From positions 248,001 through 312,000 of the forward strand of contig NZ_JACHDY010000001.1 of the NCBI RefSeq assembly GCF_014201315.1: DNA of 64,000 nucleotides, in the 5' to 3' direction. This document shows, one piece after another, positions 32,624 to 41,128 of this stretch. Below the pieces are notes generated by a model, which had not been told where the DNA came from, did no database searches, and saw nothing but the letters and a program-made list of their open reading frames with translations. The stretch's first letter is position 1; each line of letters begins with the position of its first letter. This DNA comes from Edaphobacter lichenicola (GTDB lineage Bacteria; Acidobacteriota; Terriglobia; Terriglobales; Acidobacteriaceae). Both the position numbers and the translations under genes were made by a program.

Positions 32624-34459
32624 ATGACCAACGAGTTAGTGGGCATCAACGAGAAGCGGGGAATTCGGACACATATCCTGTTGGTCGTTGCCATGGCGTT
32701 GGTAATTGCAGTTGTCACAGGTTCGTCCCTGTTGCTCATCCGCCATCGTCTGCGCGCCGAAGTTACAGAGGAGTTGTCTCAGGACCTGACTCACTCTGTC
32801 ACTACCTTCCAAAACCTGCAGGCAGAGCGCGTAGCCGCGTTAGAGCGTGAGAACTCGCTCCTCGCCCAACTGCCTACCCTGAAGGCGTTGATGACCAGCG
32901 GTGACGACCTCACCATTCAGGACGGCGCCACCGAATTCTGGCAGCTTAGCGGAAACGATCTGTTCGCGTTGATAGACCCCAGCGGACGTGTGGTCGTCGT
33001 CTATAGGAAGAACGCGCCTCCTGATGCCACCCTGGTTCGCGGGCTGCAGACCCTGGCCGCTTCACCAGACAAGCGTTACCTGATTGACGGCCGAGGACTT
33101 TACGTCTGCTCACTGCAGCCTCTTTACTTTGGTAGCGACGGCGATGGCACACTGCTAGGCTATGTTGTAAGCGGTGTTTCCATCGAACCGACCGTGCGTC
33201 AAATCAGCCGGCCCACCGGCGCTGAGGCTACATTCTTGAGCGGTGACGAAGTGGTTGCCAGTACGCTGAGTTCATCAGCACAGGCTAGCCTCGCGGCCGA
33301 GCCGCTCTTGTCGTCCAACGCGACGCGGACGCCTTCCACGTTGAACCTCGGAGGTACCCGTTTTCTCGCCGATACCGAAGATCTCTCAGCTGCGGCGACT
33401 GCTCCGCTCCAACTGGTCGTATTGAGATCCTTCGAGCAAGCGGACCGGTCGATCAACCGGATCGATCGGATTGTGTTGAGTGCGGGGCTTCTAGCGCTTC
33501 TCTTAGGCACCGCGTTGATGATTGCGCTCTCACGCTTCGTGACTCGTCCTCTCGAAGAGCTTTCGCGAAGTGTGATCGCATTCGGTGTCGGTGATGGAGC
33601 ATATCGTATCCCTAAATATGGGACGCAGGAGGTTCGCCAGCTGAGTACGGCCTTCTCAGGCATGCGGGACGAGATTCAGCAGAAGAGCAGGGCATTGCTT
33701 GAATCTGAGCGTCTGGCGACGATAGGCCGCATGGCGAGTTCGGTCTCTCACGACCTTCGGCATTATCTGGCCGCGATCTATGCCAACTCAGAGTTCCTGG
33801 CCTCACGTCAGCTTTCCGAGCGGGAACGTGCGGAGATATTCGCAGACGTTAGTGCGGCGGTGCACGGTACCACCGATATGATCGAGTCGCTTCTCATCTT
33901 CAGCCGTAACGGTGCTGGCATGAGACGCTCGCCGGAGCTAATGGCTACCCTGCTCGAACGAGCAGTCGCGGTGGTCCGTGCACATCCTGATGCGGAGCGC
34001 GTCTCATTGAAGGTGCAGTACGGTGATCCGGCGGAGACCGCGATTGTGGCCGATGGAAAGCAGATCGAGCGTGCACTCTGCAACCTCTTACTCAACGCCT
34101 GCCAGGCCACGCGCCCAGCCGAGCGAGAGCGTAAAGTGAGGTTGACACTCGAGGTCAGGGAAACTCAGATGATTATCTGCGTTATCGATAATGGAGAGGG
34201 AATCCCCGACGCCATTCGTAACAGCTTGTTCGAGCCCTTTGTCAGCGAGGGAAAACAGAAGGGCACAGGTCTAGGTCTCACGCTTGCTAACTGCATTGCT
34301 ATTGAGCACGGAGGAGAGGTCGTTCTTCTCAAAAGCCATCCTGGTGAAACTGTATTTCAGATGAGGTTGTCGCGTGGGCTCCTGACCCCTGACGCGGCGG
34401 TTCTTCCGGAAGCGAATCCGCAAAATCAGGTTATCGAACATGAGAATATACGGTCCTAG
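32624..34459 (+). CDS. Membrane sensor histidine kinase
   Basis: From the ATG at 32624 the protein has 611 aa; an ATG at 32567 inside the regulator gene would add 19. Two membrane helices (about residues 17-40 and 282-304) enclose a 240-residue periplasmic sensor domain of CACHE-like pattern (DLFALIDPSGRVVVVYRK, LLGYVVSGVSIEP). A HAMP region follows (ALSRFVTRPLEELSRSV), then the dimerisation/phosphorylation domain with SSVSHDLRHYLAAI and the ATPase domain with LCNLLLNACQAT, VIDNGEGIPD and GTGLGLTLANCI. It would phosphorylate the adjacent regulator. The signal is unknown; the periplasmic copper and barrel genes in the same operon hint at an envelope cue. Confidence 0.9.
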   Translation: MTNELVGINEKRGIRTHILLVVAMALVIAVVTGSSLLLIRHRLRAEVTEELSQDLTHSVTTFQNLQAERVAALERENSLLAQLPTLKALMTSGDDLTIQDGATEFWQLSGNDLFALIDPSGRVVVVYRKNAPPDATLVRGLQTLAASPDKRYLIDGRGLYVCSLQPLYFGSDGDGTLLGYVVSGVSIEPTVRQISRPTGAEATFLSGDEVVASTLSSSAQASLAAEPLLSSNATRTPSTLNLGGTRFLADTEDLSAAATAPLQLVVLRSFEQADRSINRIDRIVLSAGLLALLLGTALMIALSRFVTRPLEELSRSVIAFGVGDGAYRIPKYGTQEVRQLSTAFSGMRDEIQQKSRALLESERLATIGRMASSVSHDLRHYLAAIYANSEFLASRQLSERERAEIFADVSAAVHGTTDMIESLLIFSRNGAGMRRSPELMATLLERAVAVVRAHPDAERVSLKVQYGDPAETAIVADGKQIERALCNLLLNACQATRPAERERKVRLTLEVRETQMIICVIDNGEGIPDAIRNSLFEPFVSEGKQKGTGLGLTLANCIAIEHGGEVVLLKSHPGETVFQMRLSRGLLTPDAAVLPEANPQNQVIEHENIRS

Positions 34460-36032
34460 AAGAACTTGTCGTTTCCTGGGTTCTCTTCGTAACCCATGGT
34501 GGATGATGTCGATACTTACCGTATCCTGCGGACTCTTCGCCTCTGGTACGTATGCCCAGAACGCAACGTCGCCGGATTTGTCGGAGCAGCTCCTGAGGCT
34601 GACGGAAGCGATGGCGCGAACCCAGGCTCAGGTCGAGCAGTCGCAACACGAACTGGACGAGATGCGCCGGCAGGTGAGTGCATTGCAGGCACTCGTGGCA
34701 CAGTTCGGTTCGTCCGCGCAGGTTACGCCTCCGTTTGCGGCTACCCCGGCGTCTTCTCCCATTCCACAACCGCCATCAACGACTACCAGCGCCGATATTG
34801 ATGAAATTCACGAACGTCAAGCATTAGACGAGGCGCAGATCAGAACTCAAGACCAGACAAAGGTAGAGAGCGAATCGAAGTATCCCGTAAAGGTAACTGG
34901 ACTGTTGCTGATCAACGGATTCGTCAATACCAAGCAAGTGGACACGGCGCCTACGCCTACACTCGCGGTTCCTGGACCAGGCAGCAGTGGCGCGTCTTTA
35001 CGTCAGACTGTTCTCGGTATCGATGCACGTGGCCCGCATCTCTTCGGAGCTCGCAGCTATGCAGATCTAAGCGTGGACTTTGACGGCAATCCGCCGTCCC
35101 TCAGCACAACCAATTACACAGGTTACGACACGTCCAACGCTACACTGCTGCGGCTGCGTACCGCTCATGCGGGTCTACAGTGGCAACACACCCAGGCGTA
35201 CTTCTCGTTGGATCGCCCTATCTTCAGCCCGGATACGCCAACGTCGTTGACCGCTGTAGCTGAGCCTTCGCTCGCCTGGTCCGGCAACCTTTGGACGTGG
35301 AATCCGCAGCTCGGCGTCACGCAGGACCTTCCCGTCGGTTCTCACGCAATTCGTCTGCAGGGCGCTCTGGTCGATGTCGGCGATGCCCCATGGCCTGCCC
35401 CTCCTATCTCTGCGGTCACCGGCGGGACCTTCGCCACCACCGCACAGCAGAGCCGTTGGCCGGGCGTGGAGGCTCGTGTCGCGCTGCTTGGATCGAAGCT
35501 CGACGAGGGAAGTCATCTCGGCTTCGGCGGATACTTCGCCCCTCATCTCAGTCCCTTGGGAAATCGCTTCGACGCCTGGGCCGGGACGCTCGATGCGAAG
35601 CTGCTTCTGCCATACCGCCTCGCATTCAGCGGTAGCTTCTACCGCGGAGAGGCACTGGGCGGCCTAGGGGGTGGAGGCTTCAAAGACTTTACGTACATCG
35701 CCGGTCCGTTGCCCGGTGAATACTACTTCCGCCCGCTCGATGATGTCGGAGGCTGGGCACAATTGAAAGAGAAGCTCAGTGAACGGCTGGAGTTCAACGC
35801 CGCGTTCGGGCTCGACAACGTCTTCTCGAAAGAGCTGCGGCCATACGCCATCCCCGGCGGAACGATCTATCGGAACCTCGCAAGAAACCGGACATACACC
35901 GGCAACATCATCTACAGCCCAAGCGCTTACCTGCTCTTCTCCCTCGAGTATCGTCGTCTTGAGAGTGCACCTGTCAACGGCGTGGCCGCAGGGAGCAACG
36001 TCATCGGCGTCGGCGCGGGATATAGGTTCTGA
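34440..36032 (+). CDS. Outer-membrane porin-like beta-barrel with N-terminal coiled coil
   Basis: The protein has 530 aa. A signal peptide (MMSILTVSCGLFASGTYAQN) is followed by a predicted coiled coil (residues 45-90, EQLLRLTEAMARTQAQVEQ) and a Pro/Thr linker. The barrel begins near residue 150. Strands end in the outer-membrane C-terminal pattern NVIGVGAGYRF with a terminal Phe, recognised by BamA. The gene overlaps the kinase gene by 20 bp and the next gene by one base, so regulator, kinase, barrel and copper protein form one operon. Coiled coil plus barrel resembles OprP/DcaP-like porins, but I cannot assign a substrate. Confidence 0.75.
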   Translation: MRIYGPRRTCRFLGSLRNPWWMMSILTVSCGLFASGTYAQNATSPDLSEQLLRLTEAMARTQAQVEQSQHELDEMRRQVSALQALVAQFGSSAQVTPPFAATPASSPIPQPPSTTTSADIDEIHERQALDEAQIRTQDQTKVESESKYPVKVTGLLLINGFVNTKQVDTAPTPTLAVPGPGSSGASLRQTVLGIDARGPHLFGARSYADLSVDFDGNPPSLSTTNYTGYDTSNATLLRLRTAHAGLQWQHTQAYFSLDRPIFSPDTPTSLTAVAEPSLAWSGNLWTWNPQLGVTQDLPVGSHAIRLQGALVDVGDAPWPAPPISAVTGGTFATTAQQSRWPGVEARVALLGSKLDEGSHLGFGGYFAPHLSPLGNRFDAWAGTLDAKLLLPYRLAFSGSFYRGEALGGLGGGGFKDFTYIAGPLPGEYYFRPLDDVGGWAQLKEKLSERLEFNAAFGLDNVFSKELRPYAIPGGTIYRNLARNRTYTGNIIYSPSAYLLFSLEYRRLESAPVNGVAAGSNVIGVGAGYRF

Positions 36033-36757
36033 TGGCGAGAACACATCTCCGAAAATGGCTGGTCTGCGGCGTGAGTCTGGCATCGAGCCTGACCTGCGCC
36101 CAATCCAACTCCTCGCCGAATCCTATAGGCGAGTTGCGACTTCGCGCCGTATCGCCTCAATCCACTAAGCATCACCCCGCGCCCGCGGTCATCTGGCTAG
36201 AGCCGCTCGGTGCTACACCAGCCCTTAGCTTCCGACCCCATGGTCGCTCCACCTTACTTCAAAAGAATCGGACCTTCATCCCGCATTTGCAGGTCATTCC
36301 AGTTGGCACTGTAGTTCAGTTCCCCAACGCCGATCCCTTCTTTCATAACGTCTTCTCGCTATTCGATGGAAAACGTTTTGATCTGGGTCTCTACGAAGCG
36401 GGCTCAAGCAAAACCGTGACCTTCTCACGAGAGGGGGTGTCCTACATCTTCTGCAACATCCATCCGGAGATGAGCGCAGTGGTGCTGGTGCTATCAACAC
36501 CCCTGTATGCGATCGCCGACGCGAACGATGCGTTCGTTTTATCCAACATTCCCCCTGGCGACTACATCCTGCACTTGTGGGTGGAGGGCTTGCCGCAAAC
36601 TGTCGCAGATCGGTTGACGCAACATTTACATCTGACGGGACAAAATGTCGATTTGGGCGTGATAACTATCCCTGCCACATCTGGCGCCAGCGATGCCCAT
36701 TCAAATAAGTATGGCAACCCTTACGATCCCATCCCTAAGTCGCCCTACGAGCACTAA
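36032..36757 (+). CDS. Periplasmic type-1 cupredoxin-like protein
   Basis: The protein has 241 aa with an N-terminal signal peptide (LVCGVSLASSLTCAQ). The copper ligands are His105 (NADPFFHNVFS), Cys141, His144 and Met147 (IFCNIHPEMSAV), in the order H...C-x2-H-x2-M of plastocyanin-like proteins. Residues 155-190 form a small Ig- or CNA-B-like unit (NDAFVLSNIPPGDYILHLWV). The protein resembles methylamine-utilisation-type cupredoxins. Its ATG overlaps the barrel stop (TGATG). It is the third copper or heme electron carrier in this regulon and ends the operon of the two-component system. Confidence 0.8.
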   Translation: MARTHLRKWLVCGVSLASSLTCAQSNSSPNPIGELRLRAVSPQSTKHHPAPAVIWLEPLGATPALSFRPHGRSTLLQKNRTFIPHLQVIPVGTVVQFPNADPFFHNVFSLFDGKRFDLGLYEAGSSKTVTFSREGVSYIFCNIHPEMSAVVLVLSTPLYAIADANDAFVLSNIPPGDYILHLWVEGLPQTVADRLTQHLHLTGQNVDLGVITIPATSGASDAHSNKYGNPYDPIPKSPYEH

Positions 36758-36778
36758 ACCCAATCCCTTCCGGGGCGA

Positions 36779-36815
36779 CCTGCTCATTCTATTTATGGGT
36801 TCTAATCAGAGCAGG
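36779..36815 (+). terminator. Possible weak terminator or inverted repeat between convergent genes
   Basis: CCTGCTC (36779-36785) and GAGCAGG (36809-36815) form a perfect 7-bp stem with a 23-nt loop, in the gap between the cupredoxin gene and the convergent toxin gene. There is no T tract, so intrinsic termination is doubtful. Confidence 0.25.
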
Positions 36816-36901
36816 CTTGCGTCATCCCTTCTCCGAAAGATCAATGAGTGCTTTGCCCTGTTGGCCACAGAGAAGACCATCTACTCAATAAAATGCCAGC
36901 A

Positions 36902-37354
36902 CTAGCGAAATAGGCGTTGGTCCCACAGTACGAGCTCCGGCTCTTGAATGCTAATCAATGCAAATTGATCATGTTGGGGATTGAAGACAATATTGTTCTC
37001 TCGTCCCTGTGTGATCACGCTCGGTACTCTTAAGACGGCGGTCCGGTTCTCTCGAATCCATGTATTACCAAATGACCTGGAAGCTGTCATATCTTCCCAA
37101 TCCCATCCGGGTACGTCTGTGATCTTGACCGTTTCGATCAAGACGTCATCTGGAATCGAGACTCGAACCACACGATGATTCTTAGGCGGCTGCGAAAGAT
37201 TGGAGTGAACCAGAACTTCCAAGAGAGCCCCCGCGTAAGTCTCGGCAGCGTATATCGCGCGAAGGCCGATTGAGTTCCAACGTCCTCCGTGAAGCATGGC
37301 TCCAGTCGCGTCGAAGATGGGATGCCGCGAGTCGGCGATTCGATAGGCGAACAT
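36902..37354 (-). CDS. RES-domain toxin (NAD-degrading family)
   Basis: The protein has 150 aa. The RES-domain residues are in place: Arg of GGRWNSIG, Glu of YAAETYAGALLEVLVH and Ser of VLRVPSV. The family degrades NAD+ in the cytoplasm as the toxin of type II systems paired with Xre/MbcA/ParS antitoxins. The gene starts one base after the antitoxin stop codon, in the usual antitoxin-first order. Its length is normal for the family and there is no sign of truncation. Confidence 0.9.
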   Translation of the reverse strand: MFAYRIADSRHPIFDATGAMLHGGRWNSIGLRAIYAAETYAGALLEVLVHSNLSQPPKNHRVVRVSIPDDVLIETVKITDVPGWDWEDMTASRSFGNTWIRENRTAVLRVPSVITQGRENNIVFNPQHDQFALISIQEPELVLWDQRLFR

Positions 37355-37777
37355 TTATAGCGGAAGACCGTAGAAGAGTTTGTCCAGAAGATCTTCCACC
37401 CTGCGAGCTCCGAGTTCTGTACGTGCAACCTCCAATGGAGTTTCACCATGCAATTCCCGGTGGGGTTTACTCATCCACTCTCGCGCCTGCTCGCGATCAT
37501 CCCAGATATACTCCGCTGCAGCGAGCACACGGGCCAGCCTTTCCGTCTTCTCGCTTTCGTGAACTGAAAGCCGCTTCGTACGGCGCTTCCAAGTTGCCTG
37601 CGGGACCACCTTGAACTTGTAGGCACTCGCTACTCGACGGTCTTCATAGAGCCGTGAAGAGAGTCGCTCCAAGGCGCGTTTGGGCAATCCGGCTGATACG
37701 GCATCTTCAAGTTCGCCTACTGTGCGAACCGATGCTCCCAAACCAAGAATTTCGGCGATGGATTCCGGTGCGATCAT
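37355..37777 (-). CDS. Xre/MbcA/ParS-type antitoxin (DUF2384)
   Basis: The protein has 140 aa. An N-terminal helical DNA-binding part (VRTVGELEDAVSAGLPKRALERL) precedes the DUF2384 toxin-binding domain with ARVLAAAEYIWDDREQAREWMSKPHRELHGETPLEVART. The A-R-x-W-M-x-x-P and G-x-x-P-L-E motifs are diagnostic of RES-partner antitoxins. It neutralises the adjacent RES toxin and probably represses its own promoter at the palindrome upstream. AGAGGA 8 nt before the ATG is a good ribosome-binding site. Confidence 0.9.
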   Translation of the reverse strand: MIAPESIAEILGLGASVRTVGELEDAVSAGLPKRALERLSSRLYEDRRVASAYKFKVVPQATWKRRTKRLSVHESEKTERLARVLAAAEYIWDDREQAREWMSKPHRELHGETPLEVARTELGARRVEDLLDKLFYGLPL

Positions 37778-37796
37778 GGAGAAGTCCTCTTGGCTC

Positions 37797-37817
37797 AGTA
37801 TAGCCTAATATTAGGCT
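37797..37817 (-). promoter_or_regulatory. Antitoxin promoter and palindromic operator
   Basis: A perfect 16-bp palindrome, AGCCTAATATTAGGCT, lies at 37802-37817, 25 bp upstream of the antitoxin ATG. On the reverse strand its edge overlaps a -10-like TATACT (37802-37797). An operator between -35 and -10 is the usual arrangement for autorepression by the antitoxin or the antitoxin-toxin complex. Confidence 0.7.
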
Positions 37818-38117
37818 CATGTGAGCTTGATGTCGAAAGTCGAGATATATACTGACTTCTTCGCTCGTCGAAAAACAGGCACTGGATTTCATGGGTATGT
37901 GCCTGTTCTACAATGGTTTGGCTCATCGCTAAAAGGTCTCGGGTCGTCCAAGATATGGAATGGCAGAGCGTGGGTCCACAAATTTGATGCTTGGGATACC
38001 ATATAGAAATCCTCCGAGGGCTTGGTGCCGGTTTGAACGGGAATTTTGGTGCGATTTCTTGCGACCCGTTGCAAGTTCCGCATGACTCGTAACCGTACAC
38101 CAACGAACGTCGCACCG
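37818..38117. other. Intergenic stretch with a 9-bp inverted repeat
   Basis: No gene is supported in this 300-bp gap between the toxin-antitoxin operon and the binding-protein gene. AACAGGCAC (37874-37882) and GTGCCTGTT (37899-37907) form a perfect 9-bp stem with a 16-nt loop. There is no T tract. The short frames around it show no family signal, so this may be a remnant at the junction of two differently composed regions. Confidence 0.4.
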
Positions 38118-39752
38118 CTACCTAACCCACGCCTCCCGCAAAAAATCAAAACTCCCCGCCCCGCGAGGCACAACTCCCTCAACTCGCCGGGTATGAATCA
38201 CCTCATTATTCGGATACCAAAGTGGTATCCCCGGCAGCTCCTCCGACAAAATCTTCTGCACCTCAACATAATCCGCTCTTCTCGCCGCCCGATCCGAGCT
38301 GGCTGCAGCCTCTGTCAGCAAAGCATCGACCCGCGCATTCGAATACCGCCCTCGATTGCCACCCTTCGGCGGAAAGCTTCCCGACCCGTATGCATAACGA
38401 AAGATATCCGGGTCTTCATTGCTCCCGATCCACCGCAGCGCGTACATCTGGAACGCTCCCTTGGTCACATCCGCATAGAACGTCCCAAACTCCGCCGACC
38501 GAATCTCAAGACGAATCCCCGCAGCCCGCAACTGCTGTTGCAACACCGTCACCATCAGCCGAGTCGTCTCGTCCGTACTCGTCTTCATCGTTAGCCGCAG
38601 TCGCACTCCATCCTTGCCGGCAGAGAAACCAGCCTCGTCCAGCAGTCTCTGCGCCCGCGCCACATCATGCGGATACTGGGCCAACTCCGCTTTCCCTGCC
38701 GCCGCCCAATGTTCCGCCGGCAGCAACGTATCAGCCAGCCGAGCCTGCCCCCTCCATATCGCATCCACGATAGCCTGCCGATCCATCGCACAAGCAATCG
38801 CCTGTCGCACCCGTTTATCCTTCAGCAACGGATATGTAACGTTGAAGGTCACATAAACCACCGGCGACCCAGTCCCGGACTCCACCTTCAGGTTCGGCGC
38901 ACTCTCCAGCGCATGCACCATATCCAGCGTCACGACATTGCTGGCCAGATCCGCCGATCCCTTCTTCAACTCCAGCGCACTGGTAATCGCATCCGGCACC
39001 ACCTCAAACCGAACGCGCTCGATTCTCCGTGCACCCTCCGAAACCACCTGCATCGGTTCAATCTTCGATGCCCAATAGTCGTCAATTCGTACAACGATCA
39101 CCTCTTTATCCTGAACTGCACTCACAAACCGGAACGGCCCCGAACCCACTGGGTGCAACCCAAAGTCCTTCCCACTTCCACGCGGCACCACGCCAAACAA
39201 TCCATCACTGACGTTGAACAACAGCCCCGCATCCGGCCGCTTCATATGCACTACCACCGTCCGCCGATCCTTCGCTTCCACCTTATCCACCGCGGCAAAC
39301 CCGCCGCCCTTTGCCGTCACCAGCGAGCCATCAATCAAACTCCGAATAGTGTAAGCAACGTCCTCTGCCTCCAACGGCCTGCCGTCATGAAACCGCACCC
39401 CATCGCGCAGATGAAACACCCAGGTCAACGGATCGGGCTGCTCCCAGCTCTCCGCGAGCCACGGTTGCAGCTCATAGTGCTCATCCTTCTTCACGAGAGC
39501 ATCGAAGATCAACCCTCCAACTCGCTCCGATTGAGCATCCGCCCCCACCCGCAAGTCCAAATTATTCGGACTACTCTCAATAATCACCACCACAGAACCC
39601 GGCTCCTCCACCCGCCCCCGGCATCCGGTGATGAAAAGCAAAACGACAAAAACCGCCAGCCAGTCCAACCCACGCAGAACATCAGCAAATAGCTTCACTC
39701 TACAAAAGAGAGACCATCTCGGAAGCACGGCACAACCCAGCCTAAAGATCAT
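38118..39752 (-). CDS. ABC transporter substrate-binding lipoprotein, oligopeptide type (SBP family 5)
   Basis: From the ATG at 39752 the protein has 544 aa; longer readings overlap anmK. A lipobox FITGC places the lipidated Cys at residue 44. The fold is that of DppA/OppA: LAESWEQPDPLTWVFHLRDGVRFHDGRPLEAEDV is the hallmark of the family (read in two parts), then PVGSGPFRF and ACAMDRQAIVDAIW. It would bind peptides or related ligands in the periplasm. No permease or ATPase genes are adjacent, so the transporter must be elsewhere or the protein has another role. The next gene upstream is anmK, a cell-wall recycling enzyme, which makes a muropeptide ligand conceivable. Confidence 0.88.
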   Translation of the reverse strand: MIFRLGCAVLPRWSLFCRVKLFADVLRGLDWLAVFVVLLFITGCRGRVEEPGSVVVIIESSPNNLDLRVGADAQSERVGGLIFDALVKKDEHYELQPWLAESWEQPDPLTWVFHLRDGVRFHDGRPLEAEDVAYTIRSLIDGSLVTAKGGGFAAVDKVEAKDRRTVVVHMKRPDAGLLFNVSDGLFGVVPRGSGKDFGLHPVGSGPFRFVSAVQDKEVIVVRIDDYWASKIEPMQVVSEGARRIERVRFEVVPDAITSALELKKGSADLASNVVTLDMVHALESAPNLKVESGTGSPVVYVTFNVTYPLLKDKRVRQAIACAMDRQAIVDAIWRGQARLADTLLPAEHWAAAGKAELAQYPHDVARAQRLLDEAGFSAGKDGVRLRLTMKTSTDETTRLMVTVLQQQLRAAGIRLEIRSAEFGTFYADVTKGAFQMYALRWIGSNEDPDIFRYAYGSGSFPPKGGNRGRYSNARVDALLTEAAASSDRAARRADYVEVQKILSEELPGIPLWYPNNEVIHTRRVEGVVPRGAGSFDFLREAWVR

Positions 39753-39784
39753 GGATCCCGCCAGCGGCCATTCTTTTCGGCGAC

Positions 39785-40978
39785 CTACCCATGCGTTATC
39801 TTCCCCAGCACGACCGCCCTCGGTGCGCCAGTCGCAGCGGGAACATTCCCCGGCAGTCCGCTCCAGCTCAACCATGCCAGCAGCGCAAACGCTATAGCTT
39901 CTTTCGCCTGCGCCGGAACCCCCAGCTCCTCTATCAATCTCACCTTTACTCCCATCGGTTCCAGCTCAGCACCAAGCATTCTCATCAAACAAGCGTTCTT
40001 CGTCCCACCGCCTGCAACCACAAACTCCACCCGCGACAAAGGCGCTGCCTGTCCCACATGCCCCAACACAAATCTCCGGTAAGCCTGTGCAATCGAGGCT
40101 GCCGTCAACGCGGTTGCTGTGGCGACCACATCTTTATCGCGACCTTCCCGCCCGCCCGCTTTTCTGCACATCGCAACAAAACGCGAAACAAACGTCTCCC
40201 CAAACTGCTCTCGCCCGCAAGACTTTGGTGGCAGGGCAGAGAAGTACGTTTCCTCCAAAATCTTCTCCACCACATCTCGCAACACGGTTCCCGTCCGGGC
40301 TACAGCGCCACCGCGGTCAAACTCCCGTTCGTACAGTCTCTTCATGCAGGTGTCGATCACCATATTCCCCGGCCCCGTATCGAACGCCATCAGCCCATTT
40401 GCATCAGCCTTCGCAGGGATAGCGGTCAGATTTCCAATCCCACCAAGATTCAGCAGCACACGGCTCACCTTCGCCGAACGAAACATGCAGTAGTCCAGCA
40501 TCGGCACCAGCGGAGCCCCCTGCCCGCCGGCAGCCAGATCTCCCGGCCTGAAATCACTCACCACCGGAACCCTCAGCCGCTCCGCAATCACCGCGGCCTC
40601 CCCCGTCTGCCACGTAACCCGCAGCGCTCGCCCTAGGTACTTCTCCGAAGCCCCCTGGTGATAGATCGTCTGTCCATGACAACCCACCAGCTGCACCGTC
40701 ACGCCGAACTTCTCCTGAGCTCTCGCCACAGCCTCTGCATACAACTCACCCAATCGCCAGTTCAATCGTGCAAGCTCCGCCACCGAGATCGCCTCGGCGT
40801 CCATCGCACCCAGCACTGCCGCTCGCAGCGTCTTCGGATAGGCCAATCCCAAATGTCCCAGCAGCTTGATTCGCGGCGTCCCACCAGCACGAAGCGCCGG
40901 CGATACTCTGCAGATCGCGACGTCCACACCGTCCGCCGAGGTCCCACTCATCACTCCAGCCACTACCAAGCTCTTCAC
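39785..40978 (-). CDS. anmK: Anhydro-N-acetylmuramic acid kinase
   Basis: From the GTG at 40978 the protein has 397 aa. GGGAGG about 5 nt upstream supports this start over the ATG at 41014, which has none. The N-terminal ATP-binding loop GVMSGTSADGVDVAI is diagnostic. GCHGQTIYHQG, FDTGPGNMVID and VAGGGTKNACLM are further family motifs. It phosphorylates and opens 1,6-anhydro-MurNAc in cell-wall recycling. A 7-bp hairpin (40989-41005, ACCGGGC-AAC-GCCCGGT) stands just before the ribosome-binding site. Confidence 0.93.
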   Translation of the reverse strand: MKSLVVAGVMSGTSADGVDVAICRVSPALRAGGTPRIKLLGHLGLAYPKTLRAAVLGAMDAEAISVAELARLNWRLGELYAEAVARAQEKFGVTVQLVGCHGQTIYHQGASEKYLGRALRVTWQTGEAAVIAERLRVPVVSDFRPGDLAAGGQGAPLVPMLDYCMFRSAKVSRVLLNLGGIGNLTAIPAKADANGLMAFDTGPGNMVIDTCMKRLYEREFDRGGAVARTGTVLRDVVEKILEETYFSALPPKSCGREQFGETFVSRFVAMCRKAGGREGRDKDVVATATALTAASIAQAYRRFVLGHVGQAAPLSRVEFVVAGGGTKNACLMRMLGAELEPMGVKVRLIEELGVPAQAKEAIAFALLAWLSWSGLPGNVPAATGAPRAVVLGKITHG

Positions 40979-41032
40979 GAAGCCTCCCACCGGGCAACGC
41001 CCGGTCCCATGCAACAGACATCACCACAAAAA

Positions 41033-41057
41033 GGTACACAAGTCACGAAGTGACCGC
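41033..41057. repeat. 25-nt extragenic palindromic repeat, copy 1
   Basis: The element GGTA-C-AC-AA-GTCACGA-A-GTGACCGC matches the one at 47288-47312 at 21 of 25 positions. The core GTCAC-GAA-GTGAC is a small hairpin. Both copies are intergenic, which fits a REP-like family spread over the chromosome. Confidence 0.5.
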
Positions 41058-41067
41058 GAATCGGGGT

Positions 41068-41095
41068 CCCCACAAACAGGTCTTCGTTTGTGGGG
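41068..41095. other. Perfect 10-bp stem hairpin downstream of mutS
   Basis: CCCCACAAAC (41068-41077) pairs with GTTTGTGGGG (41086-41095) across an 8-nt loop. It lies 34 bp after the mutS stop, where a terminator is expected, but no T tract follows on the reverse strand. It could be an mRNA 3'-end stabiliser or part of a longer extragenic repeat with the neighbouring 25-nt element. Confidence 0.45.
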
Positions 41096-41128
41096 TGACA
41101 AAGCGAAGTGGGCCCGTCCGGCAGGACA

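Noticed and set aside
37874..37907. 9-bp inverted repeat as a terminator
   Set aside because: There is a 16-nt loop and no T tract on either strand.
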